NCBI GenBank assembly: GCA_013314735.1
Contig: JABUFD010000001.1
Coordinates: 1,054,001-1,118,000 of the forward strand
Length of the DNA: 64,000 nucleotides
Direction of reading: 5' to 3'
From: Anaerolineae bacterium
GTDB lineage: Bacteria; Chloroflexota; Anaerolineae; Anaerolineales; Anaerolineaceae
Shown: one piece after another, positions 37,369 to 46,436 of the stretch
How the letters are laid out: each line of letters begins with the position of its first letter
How positions within the stretch are numbered: position 1 is the stretch's first letter
Notes under the pieces: generated by a model
The model's database searches: none
What the model was told of the DNA's origin: nothing
The model's input: the letters and a program-made list of their open reading frames with translations, nothing else
Program-made: the position numbers and the translations under genes

Positions 37369-38741
37369 TTTACACACTCCTGTTGGTGATCTTTTTGGAT
37401 ATACGAAATTATGGCGTTTGGTTCCATGGTGGGTTTGCAAGAGGCCAGCTTCGATTTTGCAGCCAATCCTGGTTCAATCAATTTGGCTACCATCGAAAAG
37501 AATTCATTTCTCATCTTTCTTGTAGGTAAATGCTGCTGCGCCCATTCGCTCATGTAACCCATCCCTGCATAACGATTCATCAGTGTATGCCCGTAGATAA
37601 AATATGCACCAGCGAGAAAAGCATCTTTGACCGGTTGCAATTCTGGGGCGCTAAAATCATCTACCAGCTTTAATCCATAGGCGTTCATCTCCGTGCCGAT
37701 ATTTAACGGTAAATGGAATTCATCGGCCAGCGAAACCAAATCATACAGGTTCTTTACCTTTTCCGCTTTTTGGAGAGGGTCAGTGATATTCCAATTCCGG
37801 TCAGGAACAACATTGACCGCAACTGCTCCTTTCGAGATGAGCAGTTCAATTAATTCACGGATATTCTGCTCGCCTTCAGATGTGCCATCCAGCCATGTAA
37901 TGCACGGCAATGCACCCGCAGCCAGGATCATTGTATGGGCTTCATCCACACTGGGAAACGTACTTGGCCCCGGCTGCACATAACCGACACCACCACGCTT
38001 CATCAATTTCTTCCGAATCAGGTCTTTAAGCCTGGGCAGGTTTTTCTGCAATTGAACAATTTCATCTTCGGAAACACTCAATTTTTCAGCCCAAAAAGCA
38101 GCAGGATTTTTAGTCTTCCGAGCAACCGCATCGACAAAGGCAGTTAATAAATGCCGTTCTGTGGCATTACCATTGGGAGTCAGCGGGAGCACGTCTTCTT
38201 CGTAACAGATTGCTACAGGAGAAAGATAGGCATTAATACGATCAGCCATATCCCGTGTACGGGTTTCAGCCCTGGCACGCATGTCGTCCAAAATGGCTTG
38301 TGCATCACCCATTAAATTTTGTTCGGTAAACCCGATACCCATGTGATAACTGATCCCAGGCTCACCAGGAGAATTGATCTCACGTGTTGCAAATTCGGGA
38401 ATAAATACACGAGTTTCCATTCCCGCAGAGCCGCGCACCCCCGCTACCTCGCAGGCATCAAGAAACTCCTCCACACCATCAAGAACATCAAAATCAACAA
38501 TACCCATAAATTTGATGCCCATCTTCTTTGCCAGCCAGGCAATCGCAGTAGGAGAATACCCGTAGCCGTTGAATGAATAGAAAGTATGGCAATGCAGGTT
38601 TGCGATCTCCTGTTCTGGCGGTAATGCAATTTCACCCGTTTCCGCAAGTTTCAGAAGCGAGATTAATGCATCCCTTCTGGCCTCAGGATCGAAGTCATTT
38701 AAACGGGCTTCAAATATAAACTGCTGTTTTTTTTCTGGCAT
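37365..38741 (-). CDS. PHP-domain protein (putative metal-dependent phosphoesterase)
   Basis: 458 residues. ANLHCHTFYSFNGYGYSP holds the first HxH metal motif of the PHP fold; GIVDFDVLDGVEEF, GMETRVF and GTEMNAYG supply further acidic ligands. It is longer than the simple histidinol-phosphatase type and may carry a helical insert (about 195-260). PHP proteins hydrolyse phosphate esters or act as amidohydrolase-like enzymes. It lies 15 bases after the aldolase gene and overlaps the next gene by four bases, so it belongs to this sugar-phosphate operon. The substrate is unknown. Confidence 0.75.
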   Translation of the reverse strand: MPEKKQQFIFEARLNDFDPEARRDALISLLKLAETGEIALPPEQEIANLHCHTFYSFNGYGYSPTAIAWLAKKMGIKFMGIVDFDVLDGVEEFLDACEVAGVRGSAGMETRVFIPEFATREINSPGEPGISYHMGIGFTEQNLMGDAQAILDDMRARAETRTRDMADRINAYLSPVAICYEEDVLPLTPNGNATERHLLTAFVDAVARKTKNPAAFWAEKLSVSEDEIVQLQKNLPRLKDLIRKKLMKRGGVGYVQPGPSTFPSVDEAHTMILAAGALPCITWLDGTSEGEQNIRELIELLISKGAVAVNVVPDRNWNITDPLQKAEKVKNLYDLVSLADEFHLPLNIGTEMNAYGLKLVDDFSAPELQPVKDAFLAGAYFIYGHTLMNRYAGMGYMSEWAQQHLPTRKMRNEFFSMVAKLIEPGLAAKSKLASCKPTMEPNAIISYIQKDHQQECVK

Positions 38742-38756
38742 GCTGAATCCTGTATT

Positions 38757-39515
38757 CTACTTTTCAAGTATACGTTGTCGATACTTCTCATCCAGGCGAT
38801 TGCTGATTCGTTCGACATTCTCCTCACTCAGATATTCAATTCCGCCCATTGTTGTTGCCCCAATTAAAATTTTCGCCCATTTATCAGCCATGAGTTGGAT
38901 GTTGAAGGCCTCTTTGGCAGTGGAACCAAGGCTTACAATACCATGATTTTCCATCAGCAAAACCTTCGGGGATCGCCCGTACACAGCGATATATCGACGA
39001 AATTCATCACGCACAGCCAATGCAAGATGGAATCCAGGGTCAACATAAGGAACAACAGCCGGCGCAGAACCGCACACGACGATTTGATCAGGACATATGT
39101 TCCCCTTAAACGGTTCAGCGCCACGTATACTGCAGAGTATCTGGTTGACAGAAACAGCGTGTGAATGTGCAATGAATTTCGCGCCGCATTCTTTCATACA
39201 TAACGCATGTAAAAACGTTTCAACAGATGGTTTGGGGTATCCCGGCTCAACCAACGATCCCGCCAGGGCATCCGCCACCCCCTGATCGTCTAATACGGGA
39301 CCATCCAGATATGCCAGGATCGTTTCCAGGTTGACAAGGCTAAATCCTTCTGCGCCAATCGTTGGCAAGCTGTGTCCTGAAGCTTTCACCCAGAATGTAC
39401 CATCTCCGTTATAAGCACTGGTATTTCCCTCACCGAGAATAACCAGTTGCCGCTCTTCTTTCCCAATTTCATGAGATAGCCAGACCAATTCATCTAATAT
39501 TCGCATTCTGTCCAT
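38757..39515 (-). CDS. Class II aldolase/adducin family protein
   Basis: 252 residues. The zinc site is seen as AHSHAV near residue 122 and ENHG near 196, as in L-fuculose-phosphate and rhamnulose-phosphate aldolases; GEGNTSAY near 28 is the phosphate-binding loop. These enzymes cleave ketose 1-phosphates into dihydroxyacetone phosphate and an aldehyde. It is the first gene of the operon. Start alternatives at residues 1 and 4 differ little. The actual sugar is not determined. Confidence 0.82.
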   Translation of the reverse strand: MDRMRILDELVWLSHEIGKEERQLVILGEGNTSAYNGDGTFWVKASGHSLPTIGAEGFSLVNLETILAYLDGPVLDDQGVADALAGSLVEPGYPKPSVETFLHALCMKECGAKFIAHSHAVSVNQILCSIRGAEPFKGNICPDQIVVCGSAPAVVPYVDPGFHLALAVRDEFRRYIAVYGRSPKVLLMENHGIVSLGSTAKEAFNIQLMADKWAKILIGATTMGGIEYLSEENVERISNRLDEKYRQRILEK

Positions 39516-39590
39516 ACCTGACTCCGTTTTCTGGTGGGTTAATCGTTTTCCGTACCCGCAAATTTCAATGATACAATAACGAGTAACGAA

Positions 39591-39598
39591 ATTATAAT
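39591..39598. promoter_or_regulatory. Overlapping divergent -10 boxes between aldolase and relA genes
   Basis: ATTATAAT reads TATAAT on the plus strand (39593-39598, towards relA) and on the minus strand (39591-39596, towards the aldolase operon). CGAAA (TTTCG on the minus strand) occurs at 39587-39591 and 39599-39603, reminiscent of DeoR-type boxes. The -35 elements are weak. Confidence 0.4.
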
Positions 39599-39645
39599 CG
39601 AAACTTTTTTGCGCAATTTTTTATTTGAATGAATGAAAAATTTTA

Positions 39646-41847
39646 ATGCATACCGACAATACCTCTTCACTGCCAAATAACATTGATGAATTGCTGAAGT
39701 TTTACCAAAAAAGCCGCGAAACCCTGAGTTATTCAGAGGATGAGATAAAGGCCATCTGGTATGCATACAGCTTTGCTCGTGAATCTCATGGTGACCAGAA
39801 ACGACTCAGCGGTGAACCGTACATCACTCACCCGATGCAGGTTTCAAAAACATTGATCGATCTCGGCATGGATGCGGAAACCGTCATCGCAAGCCTCTTG
39901 CATGACGTGGTGGAAGATACCAATATCTCTCTCGACGAAATTCAGGAAAAGTTTGGCCAACTGATCTCGCAAATGGTTGATGGTGTCACTACACTCAAGC
40001 AGTATGAAAGTCCGGGCTCCAATGATGCTGAGTCGATAAAAAAATTATTTCTTGCCATTATTAATGACGCACGGGTGATTGTCATCAAATTGGCCGACCG
40101 CCTTCATAACCTGAAGACGATTTTTCCCCTCCCGCGAGATCGGCAAATCAAAACAGCAAGGGAAACGCTGGAAATTTATGCGCCGATTGCTGAACGACTG
40201 GGCATCTGGAGTTTGAAGGGTGAGCTTGAAGATTTGGCGTTCAAATGCCTTGAGCCAGAGATATACCAACAAATCTTGTATGACCTGGAAAAATCGCGAG
40301 ATGAACACCGTGCGATCCTACAGAACCTGATCGAAACCATAACAAAAAAAATGGTCCAATCCAACATGGATCCAAAGAACTTTGTGGTCCTTGGCCGTCG
40401 AAAATACATTTATTCCATCTACCGCAAAATGTTAACTCCCAAGTACCAGGGAAAGGGAGTGGATTCTGTCTATGACAAATTGGGCATCCGCATCATCGTC
40501 CCCAGTATTCCTGATTGCTATGCCGTCCTTGGTTTAATTCATGCAGAATGGTCACCGCTTCCGGGTGAATTCGATGATTACATCGGCATGAAACTTCCAT
40601 CTGGATACCAATCGCTTCATACCTCAGTCAAGTATGGGCCTGACAAAAATGATATCGTCGAATTTCAAATACGAACCTTCGACATGCACAATGAAGCTGA
40701 ATTTGGCGTGGCTGCCCATTGGATCTACAAAGAAAAAACCCACGGCAAGCGAGACATTGCCATGGAAAATAAAATAAAGTGGCTGCGCTTAATGTTGGAT
40801 GAGCCCCAGAGCGAAGATGATGCGGAATCTTTTCTGACATTATTAAAACAGGATGTTCTCCAGGAACGCATTTATGTCTTCACTCCCCAGGGAGACATCA
40901 TCGATCTGCCAGCTGGAGCCACACCCATTGACTTCGCATACGCTATTCATACATCCGTTGGTGACAGATGCCGCGGCGCCAAAATAAATGGCAAACTGGT
41001 GTCATTGGATCACAAATTGCAGACGGGTGACCAGGTGCAAATTTTAACGGCAAAGCAGGGAGGGCCCAGCCGTGATTGGCTAAACCCCAGCCTGGGTCTG
41101 GTCAACACGCAACGGGCTCGATCAAAAATCAGGAATTGGTTTAAAAAACAGGCGCGGGAACAAAATCTGGCCCAGGGGAAATCTATCCTCGAAAAAGAAT
41201 TGTCCAGGCTGGGGATGGAAGAGGTTCCTTTGGATCGACTCCTGACTCGTTTTGACTATAAAACCACCGATGACCTGTATGTCGGCATTGGTTGTGGTGA
41301 CGTGTCACTCCAACGAGTGGTAAATATGCTCTCTGAGTTGTACACGAATAATGAAGACCCCTTGTTAATGCCCATCTCGCCTGCCGAACGCCAGGACGAT
41401 ACCAATGCTGTCTCAATTTTGGGTCTGAAAGGAATGCTTACCAGTTTTTCATCCTGTTGTTCGCCTGCGCCAGGCGATGAAATTGTTGGTTATATCACGC
41501 GAGGGAGAGGGGTGACAATTCACCGCAGTGACTGCCCAAACATCCTTCGCCTGCAAGAAAGTGAAAGAGAGCGGATGATTAAGGTCGCCTGGGGTGAACC
41601 GCAAAAAACGTATCCGGTTTCTATTGTTATTCGCGCTTATGACCGGCAGGGCTTGATCGGTGACATATCTGCTGTACTTCGCGATGAGAATGTAAACATA
41701 CTGGATGTCAATATCAAACCCAGTCACAACATTGCCACCATACAACTCACTCTGGAAGTCAGTGATATCGGGAAACTGAGTGTTATACTTACCCGGCTCG
41801 AAACCCTTCCAAATGTAATCGAAGCCCACCGCATAAAACCAGGATAA
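39646..41847 (+). CDS. relA: Bifunctional (p)ppGpp synthetase/hydrolase
   Basis: 733 residues with the full RelA/SpoT order: HD hydrolase domain (about 45-200, LLHDVVEDT intact), synthetase domain (about 240-370, GRRKYIYSIYRKM and YQSLHT), TGS (about 405-465), and a C-terminal ACT domain (about 660-733). The intact HDxxED motif suggests that it both makes and degrades the alarmone, as Rel enzymes of single-copy genomes do. There is no clear ribosome-binding site before the ATG at 39646. The MFS gene starts four bases after its stop. Confidence 0.95.
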   Translation: MHTDNTSSLPNNIDELLKFYQKSRETLSYSEDEIKAIWYAYSFARESHGDQKRLSGEPYITHPMQVSKTLIDLGMDAETVIASLLHDVVEDTNISLDEIQEKFGQLISQMVDGVTTLKQYESPGSNDAESIKKLFLAIINDARVIVIKLADRLHNLKTIFPLPRDRQIKTARETLEIYAPIAERLGIWSLKGELEDLAFKCLEPEIYQQILYDLEKSRDEHRAILQNLIETITKKMVQSNMDPKNFVVLGRRKYIYSIYRKMLTPKYQGKGVDSVYDKLGIRIIVPSIPDCYAVLGLIHAEWSPLPGEFDDYIGMKLPSGYQSLHTSVKYGPDKNDIVEFQIRTFDMHNEAEFGVAAHWIYKEKTHGKRDIAMENKIKWLRLMLDEPQSEDDAESFLTLLKQDVLQERIYVFTPQGDIIDLPAGATPIDFAYAIHTSVGDRCRGAKINGKLVSLDHKLQTGDQVQILTAKQGGPSRDWLNPSLGLVNTQRARSKIRNWFKKQAREQNLAQGKSILEKELSRLGMEEVPLDRLLTRFDYKTTDDLYVGIGCGDVSLQRVVNMLSELYTNNEDPLLMPISPAERQDDTNAVSILGLKGMLTSFSSCCSPAPGDEIVGYITRGRGVTIHRSDCPNILRLQESERERMIKVAWGEPQKTYPVSIVIRAYDRQGLIGDISAVLRDENVNILDVNIKPSHNIATIQLTLEVSDIGKLSVILTRLETLPNVIEAHRIKPG

Positions 41848-41851
41848 CACT

Positions 41852-43114
41852 ATGAAATATCGAATGAGAGACCAGCACCAGAAAAACCTCCAGTATAACT
41901 ACATCATGAATATTGTGGAAGCCGGTTTCTGGGGTTTGGGTTCCGGTTTGGCATCAACCACAGCGTTTTTGCCATTGCTCCTCTTAAAATTCACGGATTC
42001 GGCATTACTAATTGGGCTTATCCCTGCCATCCAAACCATCGGTTTTCAATTACCACAATTGTTTATGGCAAAAAAAGTTGCCAGCCAGGCACACGTAAAA
42101 CCACTTGTCATGAAGACAACACTGCACGAGAGGTTACCTTTTGCAGGATTGGCACTCGTAGCATTATTTTCTGATCAGTTGGGGGCTTTTTGGACCATCG
42201 TATTGGTATACGCTCTCCTGATATGGCAGGGTATTGGTGGGGGATTAACCGGAAATGCCTGGCAGATCATGGTATGTAAATTGATTCCATCAGATTTACG
42301 GAGCATGTTCTTCAGTTTGCAGGGGGCCGGGGTTAACTTTATGTCATCCATTGGTGCATTCATTACCGGTATGCTGCTGGAACGTCAACCTGGTTCTTTT
42401 GGTTATTTTCTGGCTTTCACCATCGCCTTCATTTCGATGATGGTGTCATACGTTCTTCTGAACACAATCCGTGAAGATGAGGCGGAGGAAGTGCTCGATA
42501 TCCAATCTGCACCGCCATTGTTAACAATGGCAACAAAAATCCTCAAAACGGATCATAGTTTTCGATGGTTTGTCATCAGCCGCTTTTTAATTCCATTTGG
42601 TAACATGGCAGCTGCTTACTACATCATTTATGTCAAGAACAACCTTCTCGCTGATGAGCGCCTGATTGGCACCCTCGCAAGCACCCAATTCATTTCCACG
42701 GTCATCGCTGGCATTGTTTTGGGTTGGATATCAGATCATCTCGGTCGAAAATCCGCATTGCAAATCAGTCTTTTCTTTATCGTTGCAGCCCCGATCGTCG
42801 CTTATTTTGCGCCCTCTGCAGCATGGTTCTACTTGATATTCGTCATGGTGGGCGTAATCAATGGAGCGTTCTGGTCAGTTTTCCTTTCATTCACATTGGA
42901 GTTTGGCACGGATATGGAACGCCCTACGTATGTAGGTCTCATCAATACCCTGATCGCGCCATCCACTTTGCTGGCACAACTTCTGGGTGGGTGGATTGCC
43001 GACAGGTTTGGTTTTTCTATCACATTCATTGTCGCTGCCATTTTTGCTGCAATTGTTTTTGCGTTCACCCTGATCTTTGTGAAGGAACCCCACCCCCGCC
43101 ATAAGCTGGCATGA
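41852..43114 (+). CDS. Major facilitator superfamily transporter
   Basis: 420 residues with about twelve membrane segments and a central cytoplasmic loop near 205-225 (EDEAEEVLDIQ). WISDHLGRKSALQ is the MFS motif A of the second half. It follows relA by four bases and may be cotranscribed. The substrate cannot be inferred; the nearest sugar genes are on the opposite strand. Confidence 0.83.
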   Translation: MKYRMRDQHQKNLQYNYIMNIVEAGFWGLGSGLASTTAFLPLLLLKFTDSALLIGLIPAIQTIGFQLPQLFMAKKVASQAHVKPLVMKTTLHERLPFAGLALVALFSDQLGAFWTIVLVYALLIWQGIGGGLTGNAWQIMVCKLIPSDLRSMFFSLQGAGVNFMSSIGAFITGMLLERQPGSFGYFLAFTIAFISMMVSYVLLNTIREDEAEEVLDIQSAPPLLTMATKILKTDHSFRWFVISRFLIPFGNMAAAYYIIYVKNNLLADERLIGTLASTQFISTVIAGIVLGWISDHLGRKSALQISLFFIVAAPIVAYFAPSAAWFYLIFVMVGVINGAFWSVFLSFTLEFGTDMERPTYVGLINTLIAPSTLLAQLLGGWIADRFGFSITFIVAAIFAAIVFAFTLIFVKEPHPRHKLA

Positions 43115-43124
43115 GTTTTGCATC

Positions 43125-43163
43125 AAGACCTCTATGTATGGTTCATTAATTTAAAGAGGTCTT
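43125..43163 (+). promoter_or_regulatory. Hairpin covering the ribosome-binding site of the GH25 gene
   Basis: AAGACCTCT at 43125-43133 is perfectly complementary to AGAGGTCTT at 43155-43163, which contains the Shine-Dalgarno sequence two bases from the ATG at 43165. The 21-base loop makes a modest stem. It could hide the site and control translation, or be a weak terminator for the MFS gene. Confidence 0.4.
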
Positions 43164-43164
43164 T

Positions 43165-43887
43165 ATGGCAGAAAAACCGTTCGGGATCGATGTTTCCCGC
43201 TGGCAGGGAAATATAAACTGGGATGTGATCGCAATGAATCCCGGGAAAGTACTGTTTACCGGCATACGTGCTACCATCAGTTGGGGTTATGTGGACAGTT
43301 GGTTTAACCGTAATTGGGTCGAAGCAAAAAGAGTAGGCCTTTATCGCGCTGCATATCACGTGATGTATCCAGGTGTAACGCCAGCCAGGCAAATGGACAA
43401 CTTTCTGAAAGTCGTTGGTGATGATCTTGGTGAATTACCTCTCGTTCTGGATATCGAACTTTCGCATAATAAAAGCCCCGAAGAAATTGGAAATACCATT
43501 TTGCAATGTGCAACCATTCTTGAAGCAAAAACTGGCCGGCTTCCCATCCTTTATAGCAGAGCGTCTTTTATTGACACATATGTTACTGCGAACCGTTCGC
43601 CATCTGCCTGGCTAAACAAATACGACTGGTGGCTCGCTCATTACCTGCGCTCAGGGGAAGAACACCAAGGTCCGCCAAAACTCCCCAAAGGTGTAGTCCG
43701 CGAACGATGTGTAGCACATCAGACCACAGGCACTGGCCCTGGATTCGGTGTTGAATCTAAGGTTATGGATTACAACCGCTGGCAATATCCTGAATCCCAC
43801 CTAAAGAGTTATTCCAGAGGCAAAGAACCTTCGTTATCAGAAAAAATTGAAAAACTTTGGGCAGCCCATCCTGAATTGCACAAGTAA
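43165..43887 (+). CDS. GH25 lysozyme-like protein without signal peptide
   Basis: 240 residues. GIDVSRWQGNINW at the N-terminus and VLDIEL near residue 95 are the two acidic active-site blocks of GH25 (Chalaropsis-type) muramidases. The protein begins directly with the catalytic domain and has no export signal, so it is either cytoplasmic, released by lysis, or exported by another route; phage-type endolysins look like this, but no other phage gene is adjacent. AGAGGT lies before the ATG inside a possible hairpin. Confidence 0.84.
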   Translation: MAEKPFGIDVSRWQGNINWDVIAMNPGKVLFTGIRATISWGYVDSWFNRNWVEAKRVGLYRAAYHVMYPGVTPARQMDNFLKVVGDDLGELPLVLDIELSHNKSPEEIGNTILQCATILEAKTGRLPILYSRASFIDTYVTANRSPSAWLNKYDWWLAHYLRSGEEHQGPPKLPKGVVRERCVAHQTTGTGPGFGVESKVMDYNRWQYPESHLKSYSRGKEPSLSEKIEKLWAAHPELHK

Positions 43888-43953
43888 TGACAAAAGCAAA
43901 ATCTGGTATTATCATCCTGTAAACAGCTTCTCAACAAGCCGAGGAAATACAGG

Positions 43954-44325
43954 ATGATAAAAATTCTGGTCATTGAAGATGATGCGACCATGCGAAGTTT
44001 ACTGCAAACCTTGCTCCAACTGGAGGGCTATTCGGTTAGTGTACATATCCCCACAACAATGGAAGAGGTCCTCCAGGCTGTGGGCTCAATAAATCCTGAA
44101 GCCATCATCCTGGATGTTCATTTAAAAAATCTGAATGGGCTGGATGTTGTCCGGAAGTTGCGGCAGAGCACCTTTTTTCACGGCAGGGTCATCATGGCCT
44201 CAGGGATGGAACTTGACGCCGAATGCAAAACAGCGGGAGCTGACCAATTCTTATTAAAACCATACATGCCAGATGATCTGATCAACTGGCTCAAATACAA
44301 TCTGCAAACGCCTGATCTCCAGTAG
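43954..44325 (+). CDS. Stand-alone response-regulator receiver protein
   Basis: 123 residues, a single CheY-like receiver domain. Acidic pocket Asp9-Asp10, phosphoacceptor Asp54 (IILDVHL), Ser83 in place of the usual Thr/Ser switch and Lys102 (LLKPY) are present. It has no output domain and no kinase gene nearby, so it likely acts by protein contact, for example in chemotaxis-like or developmental signalling. GAGG precedes the ATG. Confidence 0.88.
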   Translation: MIKILVIEDDATMRSLLQTLLQLEGYSVSVHIPTTMEEVLQAVGSINPEAIILDVHLKNLNGLDVVRKLRQSTFFHGRVIMASGMELDAECKTAGADQFLLKPYMPDDLINWLKYNLQTPDLQ

Positions 44326-44391
44326 CATCCACCCAACAACACACATCATTCGCATCATTATGAAACTATTGATTTTTGGGGGGAAGGATTG

Positions 44392-44463
44392 ATGAATTTA
44401 GAGTGGCGCTACTCGACACTCCAGTGGGAAAGCAGCCTGGCTGAAAATCATGTTCGCCGATGA
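44392..44463 (+). CDS. Possible 23-residue small protein
   Basis: A short open frame with ATG at 44392, preceded by a strong purine tract (GGGGGGAAGG at 44378-44387) at a fitting distance. The product is hydrophilic with two Trp. It lies between the receiver gene and a long hairpin. Length is too small to judge coding potential; it could be chance. Confidence 0.22.
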   Translation: MNLEWRYSTLQWESSLAENHVRR

Positions 44464-44500
44464 TACGGCTGATTGTTAATAATATTTTGGCTCTTTAAAT

Positions 44501-44537
44501 CAATCACCAGGCGACCATTGCGGTCGCCTGGTGATTG
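44501..44537. terminator. Hairpin between receiver gene and DUF4349 gene
   Basis: A 16-bp perfect stem (44501-44516 with 44522-44537) and five-base loop between convergent genes. T tracts are weak on both sides, but position and stability suggest a bidirectional terminator. Confidence 0.65.
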
Positions 44538-44549
44538 AGATGGTTATTA

Positions 44550-45539
44550 TTATGCGCCTTTGTCAGGACTGTCTTCCAGTTTTTCTTTTGCGTTTTTTGC
44601 CCGTTTCTTTTTCGTAATCAACGCGCGCAACACAAGGATCAAAAGAACCAATGGCAGTGCGATCATCAGTAGAACTGGCAGGACAAAGAGGATGACCCAG
44701 ATCATCGCTTCAACCAGGAATTGGAAGGCGTTTACCAGTGATTGAATAGCTTTCTTTGCAACCCCTTTCGGTTCCCAACCGCCAATATCCACAGTCGCCA
44801 CCTCGTACTTTGGCTGTACTTCGATGTAAATCGCGGAAAGCGCCGAAGCTTCCTCGTAGTATTGCAGTTGACCTTTTATAATTTCAATTTCCTCGCTGAT
44901 GCTTTTCAATTCACGGTAAACAGCCAGTACATCTTCGGTATCTTTGGCTTCATCCATAAAGACGCGCATTTGTTCCTGTGCATCCTCCAGGTTTCGAAGT
45001 CTGGATTGGAGGTCAGTATATTGGCTGGTCACATCCTGCCCGGAAATGCTTTCGGATGTGACATCATATGCAGGATCTTCCGTCATTCCTTTGATCTCAT
45101 TCAACGCAGCATTAAGCGATTCGGCGGGAACACGTACTGTGATATAACCCTGTGGCAACTCGCGATCAGCGTTGTAATAGTACGTTTGGTAAATATTTGA
45201 ACTTACCACAAAACCGCCCATCCGCTCAGCCATCTGTGCGATCGCATTAATTACAGCCGCTGGATCGTCAACCTTGATCGCAAGGTTCGCATCCTTCAGC
45301 ACAATCCGCTCTCCTGTTTCGGTGATCCCCGAATCATATTCAGCCGTAGACGATTCTGATTCTGTATAGGCATACTCATCTCGGGCCATTTCTTCTGCCG
45401 CAATGTCCATCCCGCCGGCTTCCATTGGGCTGGATTGGGGCATTTCATACATCGATTCTTTTGCAGCAGCCGCGCAGCCCAAAAGTGCAAAGGCAAGCAT
45501 CAATAACGTCAGGACAACCCACAAACTTCTCTTATTCAT
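44550..45539 (-). CDS. DUF4349 lipoprotein
   Basis: 329 residues. The N-terminus has a lipoprotein signal ending LLGC at residue 22. After a low-complexity Glu/Ser/Met linker, residues about 75-260 form the DUF4349 region with a long coiled coil (SQYTDLQSRLRNLEDAQEQ to EIEIIKGQLQYYEE), and a C-terminal membrane segment (about 275-310) precedes a Lys-rich cytoplasmic tail. GGAGG supports the start at 45539. The function of DUF4349 is unknown; it is common in cell-envelope contexts of Gram-positive-like bacteria. Confidence 0.85.
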   Translation of the reverse strand: MNKRSLWVVLTLLMLAFALLGCAAAAKESMYEMPQSSPMEAGGMDIAAEEMARDEYAYTESESSTAEYDSGITETGERIVLKDANLAIKVDDPAAVINAIAQMAERMGGFVVSSNIYQTYYYNADRELPQGYITVRVPAESLNAALNEIKGMTEDPAYDVTSESISGQDVTSQYTDLQSRLRNLEDAQEQMRVFMDEAKDTEDVLAVYRELKSISEEIEIIKGQLQYYEEASALSAIYIEVQPKYEVATVDIGGWEPKGVAKKAIQSLVNAFQFLVEAMIWVILFVLPVLLMIALPLVLLILVLRALITKKKRAKNAKEKLEDSPDKGA

Positions 45540-45611
45540 CTTTTCCTCCAGATAAATTATCAACTCAAACACTATAGAAATGACGCTGATAAAATAAAAA
45601 AAGTTCCCGGA

Positions 45612-46352
45612 TTACCATCCATCCACCAGACGCAACGCATTTCGTTCCGGCAACCCGCTTTCCATGATCAATTGCTGAACCTTTTCGATATTGTAGCTGA
45701 CGCGGTGTACGGTCCATGATTGGTTTTCGGCATCGAAAATTCCGAAAGATGCCCGGGGATCTCGGTCTCGTGGTTGGCCTACACTGCCAGGATTCATGAT
45801 CACCCGCTCATTTGTAAAAGTGAAGGTCTCACCGTTGATTGGTATGTACCAGTTCGGCAGGATGCCGTCATTCATACCATATCGGAATATGATTGGTTGA
45901 TGGGAATGACCAATAAAACAAAACTGGGTTTCAAAAAATTCAAAATTCATTCGGGCGGTATAACTATCCAGGATATATTCCCAAATTGGATTTCGTGGAG
46001 ACCCATGGGTTACAGTGCAACCATCTTTAACCAGCAAGTCTGGAAGGTGATTAAGATATAGTAAATTTTCAGGACTCAGATGATCAACCACCCAATGCAC
46101 GGAATCCTGAGCATCCTGGTTGAATGACTCGATCGAAATGTAACCGGAAACAGCTGCATCATGGTTCCCCATTACACAACTCAGGTTACCCAATTCCCGT
46201 ATTGTGGATACACATTCGTCCGGATTGGGCCCATACCCAACCAGGTCACCCAGGCAGTAAATTGTGTCATAACCCTCATCAGCAGCTGCTTTCAACACAG
46301 CTTTGAGAGCGATATGATTACCGTGAATATCTGATAATACTAAAATTCGCAT
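45612..46352 (-). CDS. Calcineurin-like metallophosphoesterase (YfcE/MJ0936-like)
   Basis: 246 residues. SDIHGN, LGDLVGYGP, MGNHD and GHSHQP are the four metal-binding blocks of the family in order. NPGSVGQPRD is typical of the MJ0936/YfcE group of phosphodiesterases and of diadenosine-tetraphosphatase-like proteins. Cytoplasmic. It is flanked by two lipoprotein genes on the same strand without overlap; the physiological substrate is not evident. Confidence 0.87.
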   Translation of the reverse strand: MRILVLSDIHGNHIALKAVLKAAADEGYDTIYCLGDLVGYGPNPDECVSTIRELGNLSCVMGNHDAAVSGYISIESFNQDAQDSVHWVVDHLSPENLLYLNHLPDLLVKDGCTVTHGSPRNPIWEYILDSYTARMNFEFFETQFCFIGHSHQPIIFRYGMNDGILPNWYIPINGETFTFTNERVIMNPGSVGQPRDRDPRASFGIFDAENQSWTVHRVSYNIEKVQQLIMESGLPERNALRLVDGW

Positions 46353-46436
46353 AAATCCAACTTGGAGAAAGGTTATCCGAAGTATACACTATATTACAAA
46401 ATATTTTCGCAGCGACCATCAGTAATTTTCAACAAC

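Noticed and set aside
43165-43887. Prophage remnant around the GH25 gene
   Set aside because: All neighbours are ordinary chromosomal genes; no holin, capsid, integrase or attachment site seen.
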